A stretch of 64,000 nucleotides of DNA from an uncultured Lachnotalea sp. (GCA_947066815.1 CAMSZT010000013.1:21946-85945); one strand, 5' to 3'; counted from the first letter of the stretch, positions 32,916 through 41,850 are shown. Program-made: numbers and translations. The notes: generated by a model from the letters alone, not told the origin.

Positions 32916-35900
32916 CTATGGCTGAAGCCCTTTCATCTTTTTTTTGGCCCGTCTCAGCCTTATTCCCGCAAAGCCTGCGGCCGCGAAGGCCCCCCCGGCA
33001 AAAAACAGGAGCAGGACAAGGCGGCCCGGACTCTTGTAAAGCTGGATCCACCAGTCTGATGTTATCAGAAAGTCCCACTCCAGGCATCCCGGGGCTCCCG
33101 TCCGGCGGCCGTTTCCCAGCTCCAGCCTGTTTCCTGCCGCATCTTCGGCATAAAGCTCCAGTGTCTGCCAGTCGTCTGTCTCCGAAAGCTCCACCTTGAA
33201 TTCCCCTTCCGAAAGGATCTGCCGCAGGTTCTCCCCTTCATAAAGACTTTTTTTATCCCCTGCCCTCACTTCTACCTTTTGGAGCCGCATATTGTCGCGG
33301 ATATCCAGAAACACCTCCAGGCTGTCCGCGCGGTATCGCCCTCTGTCCTCCGCGCCGGACAGGACTGCCGACGGCCCTGTCTTATCTACCGAAAAAGCAA
33401 ACACCTTTTTCCGCTCCTCGTTTCTGGCGGATCCATTTCCTGTCCGGTTTCCTGCCCGGTCCATGGAATGGAACAACAGCTCATAGTCCCCCTCCTGCTC
33501 AAAGACCTCCTTTCGGATCCGGTACTCATAGACTTTCCATCCGGCCGTGTCCGCCCCCTCCGAGAGCGCTTTACGCTGAAAGCCTTTTCCCTCCGAAAGC
33601 AGACCGACCGCTCCGTTCCTGCTGAGCGATACCTGAAAATCCTCCACCGGATCCACATTGTACTCCCGGATGACCACTTCCCGCTCCTCGGGCAGATAGG
33701 GATATGTCTCCGCGCCCAGCCACTCTCCGGTCTCCCCCGCAGCCGCAAAGACAGAACCATATCGGTTGACCGAAAACAGGAGTTCCCGCTCCGTCCGGTT
33801 CCCGGCCCTGTCTTCCCCTGCCGCCCGCAGCACATACAGACCGTCCGCCTCCTCCGTCTCGGGGAAGCTTTCCGGAAGAAGCTTTTTCACGATCTCCCCG
33901 CCGCCTCCCGAGAGCTCCTGATACCGATATCTCCTCTTCTCTCCCTCCTGATCCAGCCTGGCCACCTCCACTGCCGCCGTCTCCGGGATCAGACGTTTAT
34001 CTGCCAGCCGGACCTCGGCCCCAACCTCGCCCCGGTTGGCCGAATCCGGTTCCAATCCGAGGATCTCGATCGACGGCGGCGTCCGGTCAACCGAAAATTC
34101 CGCCGCCGCCTCCCCGCTTTTGTTCCCGGCCCGGTCCGCGCAGGCCAGCAAAAACCGGTAATCCCCGTCTTCCGAAAAGGGTAAAGATGCCGTGTGGGTA
34201 TCCCCCCGGCTGTCAAAATCCTCCGCTTTCCACGACCGCATCCTGCCGTCATCAAGCAGGGCCGTAAGCTCCTCCGCCACCTGTTCCCGGTCAAAGTTAT
34301 GCTCCTCCACCGTGATCTCGACGGTTCCCGGTGTATTGTAATATCTGCCGCCTCCCGTTCGGCCCTCCTCCGAAAATTCCACAGAAACCTTCGGCGGCGT
34401 CCGGTCTATGGTAAAGTCCTTCTCCGTCCTCTCCGACGCATGGCCCGCCAGATCCTCGCACCGGACCGAAAACGTATAATCCCCATCCTCCGAAAAAACA
34501 ATCCGGCAGCTGTGCAGGTTTCCTCTGTGGCTCCACCCGGAGATCTCCGGAAGGATCCGGTCCGTGTTGGTGACCGAGATCCACACCCGTTCCTCCGAAA
34601 AATTCACTTCCTCAATGGTAAGCAGCACACTCCGTTCCCGGTCGTAGTAACGGTCATTTTTCGGCTGTTCGTTCCCATAAATGATCTGCAGTACGGGGGC
34701 TGTCCGGTCTATGGCAAGGCATATGCTCTTTTCCGACCGGTTTCCGGCCAGATCCTCCGCCGAAACCGTGAACCACAGAGTCTCTCCATCGTACCGGTCT
34801 GCCGGCAGGAGCCGTCTGTCCTGCCAGCTTTTAAGGGGTCCTTCCGCCGCTCCAGTTTCTGTGGAGCCGTCCAGCAGGATCCCTTCCTCCAGAAGTTCTC
34901 TCTTCCCCCCTCTCTCTGCCTCCAGCACATAGGATGCATGCTTTAACCCGGAAACAACCCCGGTTTCTTCCGGTTCTTTCAAAACGGCCGTAAGCTCCAC
35001 ATTCCCCCGGTAAATACCGCTCCCTGCCCATGCCTCCCCCTGAGGCGACAGAGTGATGACCGGACCTTTGTCCTCGATCACAAGCCCGGAAGAATTAAAA
35101 TAGCTGCTGAGTCCGGAATAGTTCGTTACCTTCAGGTAAACCACCGTCCGGATGTCCGGCTCCAGCACCAGGCTGTCTCCCTCCTTCCACTGCCCCTCCT
35201 CGATCTCCTCCAGCTCACGCTCCGTCAGCTCCCGGTCCGCGCAGAGATAGCGGAGCGGCTCCACAGGAGAAACGCTGTCCCCGCCTGTCAGGATCACAGG
35301 TTCCTTATCCGAAGAATAGCGCCCAAAGGTGATATGCTCAAAAAACGCATTCCAGGATTCCCCCATGGCCGTGATACTCCCGAATTCCGGCGCTGTCACA
35401 TCCACCGTAAACTCTGCTTCTGTCTGGCTTTCCGCCGAAAGGGACCAGCCTGCCGGATCCTCATAGGATACGTTTAGGCGGTAATTTCCGTCCTCCGTCA
35501 CACTGACCGGCAGCTTATACCAGTCGGCTCCCTTTTCGGAAGCCGTTTCCCAGCATCCTTCTGTGCCCTCGGCCCGCTCTGCCCGGATTTCTTCTCCTCC
35601 TTCCTCTTTTCCGGCCTCCAGAAAGATCTGCGGAAACCCTTCTTCCTCATCTGGTTTAAAATTATGTTCCTTGAGATAAAGCCACACCGTGACCGGATGG
35701 CTGTAATACCCCTCATGGACCAGTTCCTCCTCCGGGATATGGATTTCAAGGACTGGCGGTGTCCGGTCAATGGTCACGGAAACCGGCTCCGGAAGCCCGG
35801 ATACGTTTCCTGCCAGATCCCGGCAGGTAATCTCCCGGATCTCAAAACGGCCCTCCGCCGGAAAACGCAACCGCATTTTCACTGTCCGCTCCTCCGTGTG

Positions 35901-36488
35901 TTCCGAAGCGCCCTCCTCACTGTCCAGAAACCATCGGTCCGCATCCTCCCCCGGCTGCGGCGTCTCCTCCGGGGCTTCGCTTCCGGCATCCGCCGTCTCA
36001 TAGGGGATCACCTCCAGCGCCCCCTCCCCCAGTCCGGACAGGCCGGCCCAGCCGTCCTCCTCAAGGGTAAGCCTGGTCTCCCTCCCCGTCTCGTCTCCGA
36101 TGATCATGCAGATCCCGTTTTTATCAAAATTTTTCTCCCGGAATGTGACCTCGGCCACGGCCGTATCCTGATAGACATCCGGCCTCACCGAGGTTCCCAA
36201 AACTGCCACAGACACTTTCCCGGCAGTCTCTTCCGGCGGATCCGGCAGCTCGGATGCCTCCGCCGCCAGGGCTCCCGCAGACGGAATGAGAAGCGCCGCC
36301 GCCAAAAGGATGGCCGTCCCGTCCCGAAACCGCCTCCGCCTTTTCCTCCTGTCCCTGATCCATCCTGAAACCTTCCCCCCGTACCGGAATCTCCAAAACA
36401 GGACTGCCAGCAGCACGGACCCGCAGATCCCGGCCGTTCCAAGTATCACCGACCACCTGTGAAAGCTTTCAATCATTTCCTGTCCCAT
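32916..36488 (-). CDS. Large membrane-anchored protein with about eight Ig-like repeats
   Basis: About 1190 residues from the ATG at 36488 (GGAGG 6 bases upstream). Two N-terminal hydrophobic segments (about 12-32 and 58-76) flank a very basic loop (RDRRKRRRRFRDG). A long extracytoplasmic region then carries repeated modules, each starting (V/I)DRTPP, DVTAP or DKTGP and ending with a (D/E)DxAGN turn (DLAGNVSG, DRAGNKSG, DAAGNRLE). One C-terminal helix and a basic tail (RRAKKKMKG) follow. It resembles bacterial Ig-like (Big-type) surface proteins, without LPxTG. The start overlaps the kinase stop by 20 bases, so the two are co-translated. Its role as kinase partner or receptor is inference. 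Confidence 0.75.
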   Translation of the reverse strand: MGQEMIESFHRWSVILGTAGICGSVLLAVLFWRFRYGGKVSGWIRDRRKRRRRFRDGTAILLAAALLIPSAGALAAEASELPDPPEETAGKVSVAVLGTSVRPDVYQDTAVAEVTFREKNFDKNGICMIIGDETGRETRLTLEEDGWAGLSGLGEGALEVIPYETADAGSEAPEETPQPGEDADRWFLDSEEGASEHTEERTVKMRLRFPAEGRFEIREITCRDLAGNVSGLPEPVSVTIDRTPPVLEIHIPEEELVHEGYYSHPVTVWLYLKEHNFKPDEEEGFPQIFLEAGKEEGGEEIRAERAEGTEGCWETASEKGADWYKLPVSVTEDGNYRLNVSYEDPAGWSLSAESQTEAEFTVDVTAPEFGSITAMGESWNAFFEHITFGRYSSDKEPVILTGGDSVSPVEPLRYLCADRELTERELEEIEEGQWKEGDSLVLEPDIRTVVYLKVTNYSGLSSYFNSSGLVIEDKGPVITLSPQGEAWAGSGIYRGNVELTAVLKEPEETGVVSGLKHASYVLEAERGGKRELLEEGILLDGSTETGAAEGPLKSWQDRRLLPADRYDGETLWFTVSAEDLAGNRSEKSICLAIDRTAPVLQIIYGNEQPKNDRYYDRERSVLLTIEEVNFSEERVWISVTNTDRILPEISGWSHRGNLHSCRIVFSEDGDYTFSVRCEDLAGHASERTEKDFTIDRTPPKVSVEFSEEGRTGGGRYYNTPGTVEITVEEHNFDREQVAEELTALLDDGRMRSWKAEDFDSRGDTHTASLPFSEDGDYRFLLACADRAGNKSGEAAAEFSVDRTPPSIEILGLEPDSANRGEVGAEVRLADKRLIPETAAVEVARLDQEGEKRRYRYQELSGGGGEIVKKLLPESFPETEEADGLYVLRAAGEDRAGNRTERELLFSVNRYGSVFAAAGETGEWLGAETYPYLPEEREVVIREYNVDPVEDFQVSLSRNGAVGLLSEGKGFQRKALSEGADTAGWKVYEYRIRKEVFEQEGDYELLFHSMDRAGNRTGNGSARNEERKKVFAFSVDKTGPSAVLSGAEDRGRYRADSLEVFLDIRDNMRLQKVEVRAGDKKSLYEGENLRQILSEGEFKVELSETDDWQTLELYAEDAAGNRLELGNGRRTGAPGCLEWDFLITSDWWIQLYKSPGRLVLLLFFAGGAFAAAGFAGIRLRRAKKKMKGLQP

Positions 36489-38181
36489 ATCCATCCTCCT
36501 CCCGCCCTTCTGCCGGAAATGCCGCACCGACGGCCCTTCTGGCCGTCAAAAGCCCTTCCCGCACATCCTGCTCCAGCCGCGCTTCATATTCCGACCGGTC
36601 CGGTTCCGCTTCCCAAGTTTCCAGCCTGTTTTGCACCTGCAAAAGAGCTTTCTCCATGGAATCCGCGCCGACCCCTGCCTTTTTAAACTGCTCTGCCCTG
36701 AGGGACAGTCCTGCCAGGAGCTCCCTGTCCGCCAGAAGCGCGGTGATCCGATTGTCCCCCTCCTCAAGCTTCCGGCTGCAAAGTTCTTCCAGATCAAGCC
36801 AGTATTCTCCATAGGAAGCCTCGCTGTCCCCGTTTCTTTTCTGGATATCCAGCCCGTCGTAATAGCCCGCGATCTTGCTTAAAACCCCGGCGCGTAAAAG
36901 CTCCTGTTCGGAAAGACCGCTGTTCTCCACCGGCCCGGCCGCCGCCAGGAGCCATCTGGCGGAAGCCCGCTTCCCGTCCGCCCCTTCATAGTCATAAAAA
37001 TACGCCTGCCCAATCTCATAAGCCGCCCTCTGGTATTCTGTCCCGTTCCTCTGGAGCCGGTCCAGAAAGCGTCCTCCTCCGTCCGGCCTCTCATTCAGGA
37101 CCTCCCGCAGGGTAAGCTCTTCTTCCTCCGAAAACATTCCATCCTCCAGAAAGATCTCCATCAGACACTGATATCCTTCTGCCAGCCCCGGTTCCAGACG
37201 GATCGCTTTTCTGCACGCCGCCAGCCTGTCCTCCCTGTGGACCGCGCCCCCGGCTTCCGCGATCTGGGCCTGGTAGGTCCCCGCAATGGCCCGCTGTTCC
37301 AGAGAGGCCATTGCCCTGCTCCCCCCGAAGGCCGCCGCCGTGGCGGCAAAACATGCCGCAAAGATCCGTCTCCTTCTCTTTTTCTGCCGGATGAAGGCCT
37401 CATCCAGCTCTTTATAATGCTCCAGCGCCCAGGCAAGCTCCCCGCAGGACTGATAACGCTCTTCCGGATTATCCCTGGTGCAGCATGCAAGAATCTTCTC
37501 CAGACCGCCGGAAAGCTCCGGTCGGACCATTCGAATCGGCACAAATCCATAGGGCGGATCCGCCGGGCTGCGACCGGTCAGCAGGTGGTACAGTACTGCG
37601 CCAAGTCCGTAAACATCCGTCTCCGGGCCGGTCTGCCCATGTCCTCCGTACTGCTCCGGAGCCGCATAGCCCCTGGTTCCCAACCAGACCGTGTCTCCCT
37701 CGGCCTCCTCCTTCCTCTCCCTGGCCGTTCCAAAATCCACCAGCACAAGGCTTCCGTCCTCCCGCCGCATCACGTTGGAAGGCTTCATGTCCCGGTAGAT
37801 CACAGAGGGAGTCCTGGTGTGCAGATATTCCAGAACCCCACACAACTCAATTCCCCATGCCACCACCTGCTCCTGGCTGAAACGGGTTTCCTCTTCCAGA
37901 AGTCTCCTTAAGGATTTTCCCTCGATGTAATCCATCACCAGATAAAACATCCCATTCTGTTCCAGAATGTCTCCCACGGCCGGAAGCCCCGGATGCCGAA
38001 GCTTTTTCAATAGCTCCGCCTCCATGATCAGATGATTTTCCTCTTTTGCAATCTCCTTCACGGCCCAGAGCCTTCCGCTGCGCTCATGGCGCACCAGATA
38101 CACCGTGCCGCTTCCGCCTTTTCCCAACACGTCCAAAATCCTGTAAGTCTTATAAAGAATATCCCCAGGCACACAGGCCAT
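36469..38181 (-). CDS. Transmembrane Ser/Thr protein kinase (PknB-like catalytic domain, no PASTA)
   Basis: About 570 residues from ATG 38181 (TTG 38196 is an alternative). The catalytic domain spans about 12-255: Gly loop GKGGSG (20-25), VAIK-type lysine K42, catalytic loop YRDMKPSN (D131), DFG (149-151) and activation segment GTRGYAAPEQYGG. A basic cluster (KKRRRR) and one membrane segment (IFAACFAATAAAF) follow at about 265-280. A roughly 290-residue helical extracytoplasmic domain completes it, with TPR-like spacing and no PASTA repeats. It presumably senses something outside and phosphorylates cytoplasmic targets. No PP2C phosphatase or FHA protein is adjacent. The promoter is perfect consensus. 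Confidence 0.88.
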   Translation of the reverse strand: MACVPGDILYKTYRILDVLGKGGSGTVYLVRHERSGRLWAVKEIAKEENHLIMEAELLKKLRHPGLPAVGDILEQNGMFYLVMDYIEGKSLRRLLEEETRFSQEQVVAWGIELCGVLEYLHTRTPSVIYRDMKPSNVMRREDGSLVLVDFGTARERKEEAEGDTVWLGTRGYAAPEQYGGHGQTGPETDVYGLGAVLYHLLTGRSPADPPYGFVPIRMVRPELSGGLEKILACCTRDNPEERYQSCGELAWALEHYKELDEAFIRQKKRRRRIFAACFAATAAAFGGSRAMASLEQRAIAGTYQAQIAEAGGAVHREDRLAACRKAIRLEPGLAEGYQCLMEIFLEDGMFSEEEELTLREVLNERPDGGGRFLDRLQRNGTEYQRAAYEIGQAYFYDYEGADGKRASARWLLAAAGPVENSGLSEQELLRAGVLSKIAGYYDGLDIQKRNGDSEASYGEYWLDLEELCSRKLEEGDNRITALLADRELLAGLSLRAEQFKKAGVGADSMEKALLQVQNRLETWEAEPDRSEYEARLEQDVREGLLTARRAVGAAFPAEGREEDGYGTGND

Positions 38182-38253
38182 GGCCTCACCCCGCAATAAC
38201 TTGTCATTTTAAGTTTTATTTTATGGAATCATCGGGGGAATCCCCGAAAAGAA

Positions 38254-38308
38254 GCACCGCCTGATGTGACGGTGCCGTCATTATATGCCGCTTTTTGTGA
38301 AATGTCAA
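38254..38308 (-). promoter_or_regulatory. Consensus sigma-A promoter of the kinase operon with hairpin at the 5' end of the RNA
   Basis: On the minus strand: TTGACA (38303-38308), a 17-bp spacer and TATAAT (38280-38285), exact consensus. About 5 bases further the RNA forms GCACCG (38270-38275) with CGGTGC (38254-38259), followed by TTCTTTTC. This is a possible early terminator or 5' stabilising stem. Confidence 0.8.
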
Positions 38309-38316
38309 CCGTTTTT

Positions 38317-38360
38317 GCTAAATTTTATAAATTGATAATAAGTTTAGCTAAATTTTATAA
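38317..38360. repeat. 14-bp direct repeat upstream of the GT8 gene
   Basis: GCTAAATTTTATAA occurs at 38317-38330 and again at 38347-38360, 30 bp apart start to start (about three helical turns). It lies between the divergent kinase and GT8 promoters. Spacing on one DNA face suggests a regulator site, unproven. Confidence 0.55.
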
Positions 38361-38389
38361 GCCGAACATATTTTCGGCCAAATTGCCCG

Positions 38390-38418
38390 TTGCACTCTGC
38401 CAAAAACTGTGTTAGACT
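38390..38418 (+). promoter_or_regulatory. Putative promoter of the GT8 gene
   Basis: TTGCAC (38390-38395), a 17-bp spacer and TAGACT (38413-38418), 34 bases before the start codon. A GCCGAA/TTCGGC stem lies just upstream at 38361-38378. Confidence 0.55.
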
Positions 38419-38452
38419 ATAAAAAAATTTTACATTTGAGAGGTCTTTTCCT

Positions 38453-39445
38453 ATGAACACTGTTTCTCCATATACCCCCCCCCGGTATCATATCCTGACT
38501 TCCTGCGACGACAATCTGGCTCCCTATCTGGCAGTGAACCTCATGACCATTTCCCGTAACCTGTCCTCCGCACAGATTGATTTCTATCTTTTATATAGCG
38601 ATATCTCTGCAAAACGTCTGGAAATGCTTCACGCCCTCTGTGAGTCCTTCTCCAACCTCACGCTTCACCCCATACTCGTTCCCGACCCGGAGCCCTTCCT
38701 CCTTCTGTCAAAGTACGGCGGCTGGACCAAAGAAGCTTATTATTCCGCCTGCGCACACCTGCTGCTGCCGGAAACGGTTTCCCGTATCCTGTATCTGGAT
38801 GCAGGGGATACCATGGTTGTCGGAGACATTTCTCCCTATTACCACTATGACTTTCAGGACAATGCGCTGATCGCAACCGGCATCTCCTATAAGCTGGAAG
38901 CGAATCGCCTGGCCCCCTATCAGGCGGACGACCTGGGCGACTGGGAAAACTGCCTTCCCTATATTCTCCGCGGCATCTTTAATTCCGGCTCTTACATGAT
39001 CAATCTGGAAAAGCTGCGGCAAAACGGTCTGACACTGGATGAGTTTTGCGTGCTTGCCGAGGAAGTTAACCGAATTGTCGGAGGAAATGGAGAAAAGAAA
39101 GCTTATTGGGGAGATCAGGGGCTTTTTTCCGCCGCATTTGTGGGAAATGTCCGGTACTATGATTTTGACCGGTTCCCGGATATCTGGCACATGCCTTATA
39201 ATTTTTGCCTGTGGTATTTCGACCGGATGCAGAAAAAACCGGACTATGATCCGGCCATTGTCCATTTCGCAGGCGCACCCAAGCCCTGGACCGTCTCCTA
39301 TCCGTTCCCTGCCAAACGATTTTTGGCAAGTCCCGCTTCCCGTTCTTTGAAGGAGCTGAAATTCGGCCAGGCGGAATACTACTACCTCTGGCATGAATAC
39401 TCCCTGATGACAGATCAGGCGCTCAGCCAGATGGGAATTGACTGA
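38453..39445 (+). CDS. GT8-family glycosyltransferase (LgtC/GatA-like)
   Basis: The 330-residue protein has HILTSCDDNLAPYLAVNLMTI at the N-terminus and the GT8 DxD variant in LYLDAGDTMV (about 113-122). It also has FNSGSYMINLEKLR, KAYWGDQGLFSAAF and the C-terminal metal-binding VHFAGAPKPW. GT8 enzymes are retaining galactosyl- or glucosyltransferases acting on surface glycans. RBS GAGAGG precedes the ATG. It is monocistronic and convergent with spoVAD. Donor and acceptor are unknown. Confidence 0.9.
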   Translation: MNTVSPYTPPRYHILTSCDDNLAPYLAVNLMTISRNLSSAQIDFYLLYSDISAKRLEMLHALCESFSNLTLHPILVPDPEPFLLLSKYGGWTKEAYYSACAHLLLPETVSRILYLDAGDTMVVGDISPYYHYDFQDNALIATGISYKLEANRLAPYQADDLGDWENCLPYILRGIFNSGSYMINLEKLRQNGLTLDEFCVLAEEVNRIVGGNGEKKAYWGDQGLFSAAFVGNVRYYDFDRFPDIWHMPYNFCLWYFDRMQKKPDYDPAIVHFAGAPKPWTVSYPFPAKRFLASPASRSLKELKFGQAEYYYLWHEYSLMTDQALSQMGID

Positions 39446-39496
39446 ACGCCTGCAGCCCCCTATTATCCCTCATTAATTTTTCATTTAATCCCTCAT

Positions 39497-40522
39497 TTAT
39501 TCACTACAGTGCTCCAGCACCACCCCGTGGGCGATCCCCGGCACGCTCTGCCCCTCATTGAAGCTGGTGCTGGAGAGGAGCGCTCCCGTGGGCAGGAACA
39601 GGACCCGCTTCCATTCCCCGGAGGCAAGCTTCGGCAGGATGTAGGCCGCCAGAACGATGGCCGAGCAGCCGCAGCCGCTCCCGCCGGAGTGGGTATCCTG
39701 GCTTTCCTTGTCAAAGATCTCGATGCCGCAGTCCATATGCCGGTCTGCGATCTCATAACCGCGGCTCTTCACAAAATCCAGAAGGATCTTCTGCCCCACC
39801 TCGCCCAGATCCCCGGTAATGATCTTATCGTAGTCCTTCGGTCTTCTCCCGAAATCCTCCAGATTCCGGCATATGGTGTCGCAGGCCGCCGGGGCCATGC
39901 AGGCTCCCATATTCATGGAATCCTTAAGTCCCATGTCCACGATCTTTCCCGGCGTGATGCCGGTGATGCGGACCCTGCCGCCCCGCTTTCCCAAAATAAA
40001 AGAACCACAGCCGGTGATGGTCCAGGTGGTGGAAAGCGGCCTCTGGTTTCCGTACTCAAGGGGAAAACGGAACTGCTTCTCCGCACTGGCAAAATGGCTG
40101 GAGGCCATGGCCATCACATATTCTGCATATCCCGCCTCCACGGTCATGGCTCCCAGGCAGAGCGCCTCGCCGATAGTGGAGCAGGCCCCGTAGAGCCCGA
40201 AGACAGGAATCTCCAAATCTACCGTGCCGAAGGAAGTGGCGATGAGCTGCCCCAAAAGGTCCCCGGCAAACAGATAGCGGACCTCTGTGCGCACCAGCCC
40301 GGCCTTCTCAATGGCCAGGTCCGCCGCTTCTTTCTGGAGGGCGCTCTCCGCCGCCTCCCAGTTGTCGCACCCCACCATGGGATCCGGCTCGATCACGTCA
40401 AAATAAGCCGCAAGCGGTCCCTCCCCCTCCTTTTTTCCGGCCACCGAGGCCTGTCCGATGATCTGGGGCCCCTCCTCAAAGGCAATGCTGGCCTTTCCCC
40501 GCTGAAATTTGCTTCCCGTCAT
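39497..40522 (-). CDS. spoVAD: Stage V sporulation protein AD
   Basis: The 341-residue thiolase-fold protein has PDPMVGCDNWEAAES, GACSTIGEALCLGAM and the C-terminal GGSGCGCSA region typical of SpoVAD. In Bacillus and Clostridium it binds dipicolinic acid and works with SpoVAC and SpoVAE to load it into the forespore. Here spoVAC and spoVAE do not flank it: a GT8 gene is downstream and an antitoxin gene with its own terminator is upstream. The RBS is AGAGGG. It may be a second copy or a rearranged locus. It supports a spore-forming host. Confidence 0.92.
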   Translation of the reverse strand: MTGSKFQRGKASIAFEEGPQIIGQASVAGKKEGEGPLAAYFDVIEPDPMVGCDNWEAAESALQKEAADLAIEKAGLVRTEVRYLFAGDLLGQLIATSFGTVDLEIPVFGLYGACSTIGEALCLGAMTVEAGYAEYVMAMASSHFASAEKQFRFPLEYGNQRPLSTTWTITGCGSFILGKRGGRVRITGITPGKIVDMGLKDSMNMGACMAPAACDTICRNLEDFGRRPKDYDKIITGDLGEVGQKILLDFVKSRGYEIADRHMDCGIEIFDKESQDTHSGGSGCGCSAIVLAAYILPKLASGEWKRVLFLPTGALLSSTSFNEGQSVPGIAHGVVLEHCSE

Positions 40523-40627
40523 GGAATCTTTCCCTCTTTCTGTCTGTTTTTCCAGGCTGTCCCCTATGACAATGCCCGATCCTTACAGTCAGTATGTGCC
40601 GGTTTGGATTTCTTATTCCCGAGATGC

Positions 40628-40659
40628 AAAAAATGGCTGTTGCAGCAAGAAACAGCCAT
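40628..40659 (-). terminator. Rho-independent terminator of the Phd-type antitoxin gene
   Basis: On the minus strand ATGGCTGTT, TCTTGCTGC, AACAGCCAT (40633-40659) is followed by TTTTTTGC. The stem begins at the antitoxin stop codon, so no toxin gene can follow in the same transcript. Confidence 0.88.
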
Positions 40660-40895
40660 CAATCTGTATAATGTCCTCTACAACATTTCACGATTATTTG
40701 TTCGTCTGCCCTGTTTAATTTTTCCAGATATTCTGCATTTCTTTTGGCCTTTGCCAACTCATTGTACTCTGCTTCGGAGATGATCACGACGTTTTTATTT
40801 CCTTTTCGTGAAACAATTACTGGTTCCCCGTTAAATGCCATATCAAAATATTTTTTTATATTTGCCCTTACGCCCATTTGCCTTGTAGCGATCAT
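40659..40895 (-). CDS. Phd/YefM-family antitoxin, no toxin gene beside it
   Basis: The 78-residue protein MIATRQMGVRANIKKYFDMA has the PhdYeFM N-terminal DNA-binding fold (about 1-50, with EPVIVSRKGNKNVVIISEAEYNEL). A helical C-terminus follows that normally wraps the toxin. RBS AAAGGAG precedes the ATG. No RelE, Doc or YoeB reading frame exists on either side, and a terminator begins at its stop codon. It may be an orphan repressor, an anti-addiction remnant or a partner to a distant toxin. A palindromic operator overlaps its promoter. Confidence 0.85.
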   Translation of the reverse strand: MIATRQMGVRANIKKYFDMAFNGEPVIVSRKGNKNVVIISEAEYNELAKAKRNAEYLEKLNRADEQIIVKCCRGHYTD

Positions 40896-40941
40896 AATAC
40901 GCTCCTTTTGTCAATAAAAGAGTACGACTTATGGTGCTTAT

Positions 40942-40971
40942 ATTATATGCCATCTATGGCACATTAGTCAA
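40942..40971 (-). promoter_or_regulatory. Antitoxin promoter with palindromic operator between -35 and -10
   Basis: On the minus strand: TTGACT (40966-40971), an 18-bp spacer and TATAAT (40942-40947). The spacer contains TGCCATAGATGGCA (40948-40961), a perfect 6-bp palindrome around 2 bp. The layout fits autorepression by the Phd-type protein. Confidence 0.75.
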
Positions 40972-41794
40972 TCAGCTTCCTCGGCCGAAATCCCTCAAAA
41001 ATAAACAGATCAAACTGATCCCCCGCCGCCCGAAGTTCCGTCTCCGAGCGGATGGTCCAGGCCACGGACAGGTTCCGATAGAGCCTGCGGCAGATCCTTC
41101 TGGCCCACACGCCCGCCCCCTTGTGGGAATAGGAAACAAAATCCGGCCTTGTGACAAAATTTGTCAGAAGATGATGGACGATCCACATGGGAAAGGTCTC
41201 CCTCCCGTCCTCCTTTACAAAGTCCGCCGAGAGCTGCCCCCGGACAATCTCCGGGCGATGCCTTTTATACCAGTAAACGGCCAGTGGATGAAAGGATTCC
41301 ATGCAATACTGCCCCGGATAGTTCTGCAAGATCTTGTCCGCCAGCTCGCAGACCCTGGTCCTTGAATCCGCCATCTTGATCTCCACGATCAGGGGGACCC
41401 GCCCGTCCACTGCCTGAAGGACCTCCGAAAGCAGCGGAATCCGTTCCTTCGTGCCAAGCAGAGAAAGCCCCTGAAGCTCTTCATAAGTCATGGAATTGAC
41501 CGGTGCATCCAAACCGCAGACCCGCTTCAGAGTATTATCATGAAAGACCACCACCTTCCCGTCCTTCGCCAGCTGCACATCCATCTCGATGCCGTATCCC
41601 TGCTCCGCTGCCAGTAAAAAAGCCGGAAGCGAGTTTTCCGGCACGCCGGCCGAATTATCGTGAAGCCCTCTGTGGGCATAGTAAACGCCCAGAAAGGGGG
41701 AGACGTCCGGCTTCCCGATCACACGGGGCATGATCATCAGAAAATACAAACAGACCAGTCCGGCCAACGCAAGCGCCACACTCCATCCTGTCAT
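40964..41794 (-). CDS. Glycerophosphodiester phosphodiesterase
   Basis: The ATG at 41794 is preferred (GGAGGG 10 bases upstream). The 276-residue protein has an N-terminal membrane segment (SVALALAGLVCLYFLMI) and a GDPD TIM barrel with YYAHRGLHDN (catalytic His), ENSLPAF, EMDVQLAKDG (metal ligands), VFHDNTLKRV (second His) and VEIK. It hydrolyses glycerophosphodiesters to glycerol-3-phosphate and an alcohol, here probably at the membrane. Its stop codon overlaps the antitoxin promoter. Confidence 0.87.
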   Translation of the reverse strand: MTGWSVALALAGLVCLYFLMIMPRVIGKPDVSPFLGVYYAHRGLHDNSAGVPENSLPAFLLAAEQGYGIEMDVQLAKDGKVVVFHDNTLKRVCGLDAPVNSMTYEELQGLSLLGTKERIPLLSEVLQAVDGRVPLIVEIKMADSRTRVCELADKILQNYPGQYCMESFHPLAVYWYKRHRPEIVRGQLSADFVKEDGRETFPMWIVHHLLTNFVTRPDFVSYSHKGAGVWARRICRRLYRNLSVAWTIRSETELRAAGDQFDLFIFEGFRPRKLID

Positions 41795-41850
41795 AACAGC
41801 CATCCCTCCGAAAATCATCTATCTTTAAATCACCTAAACCTGAACCGACG

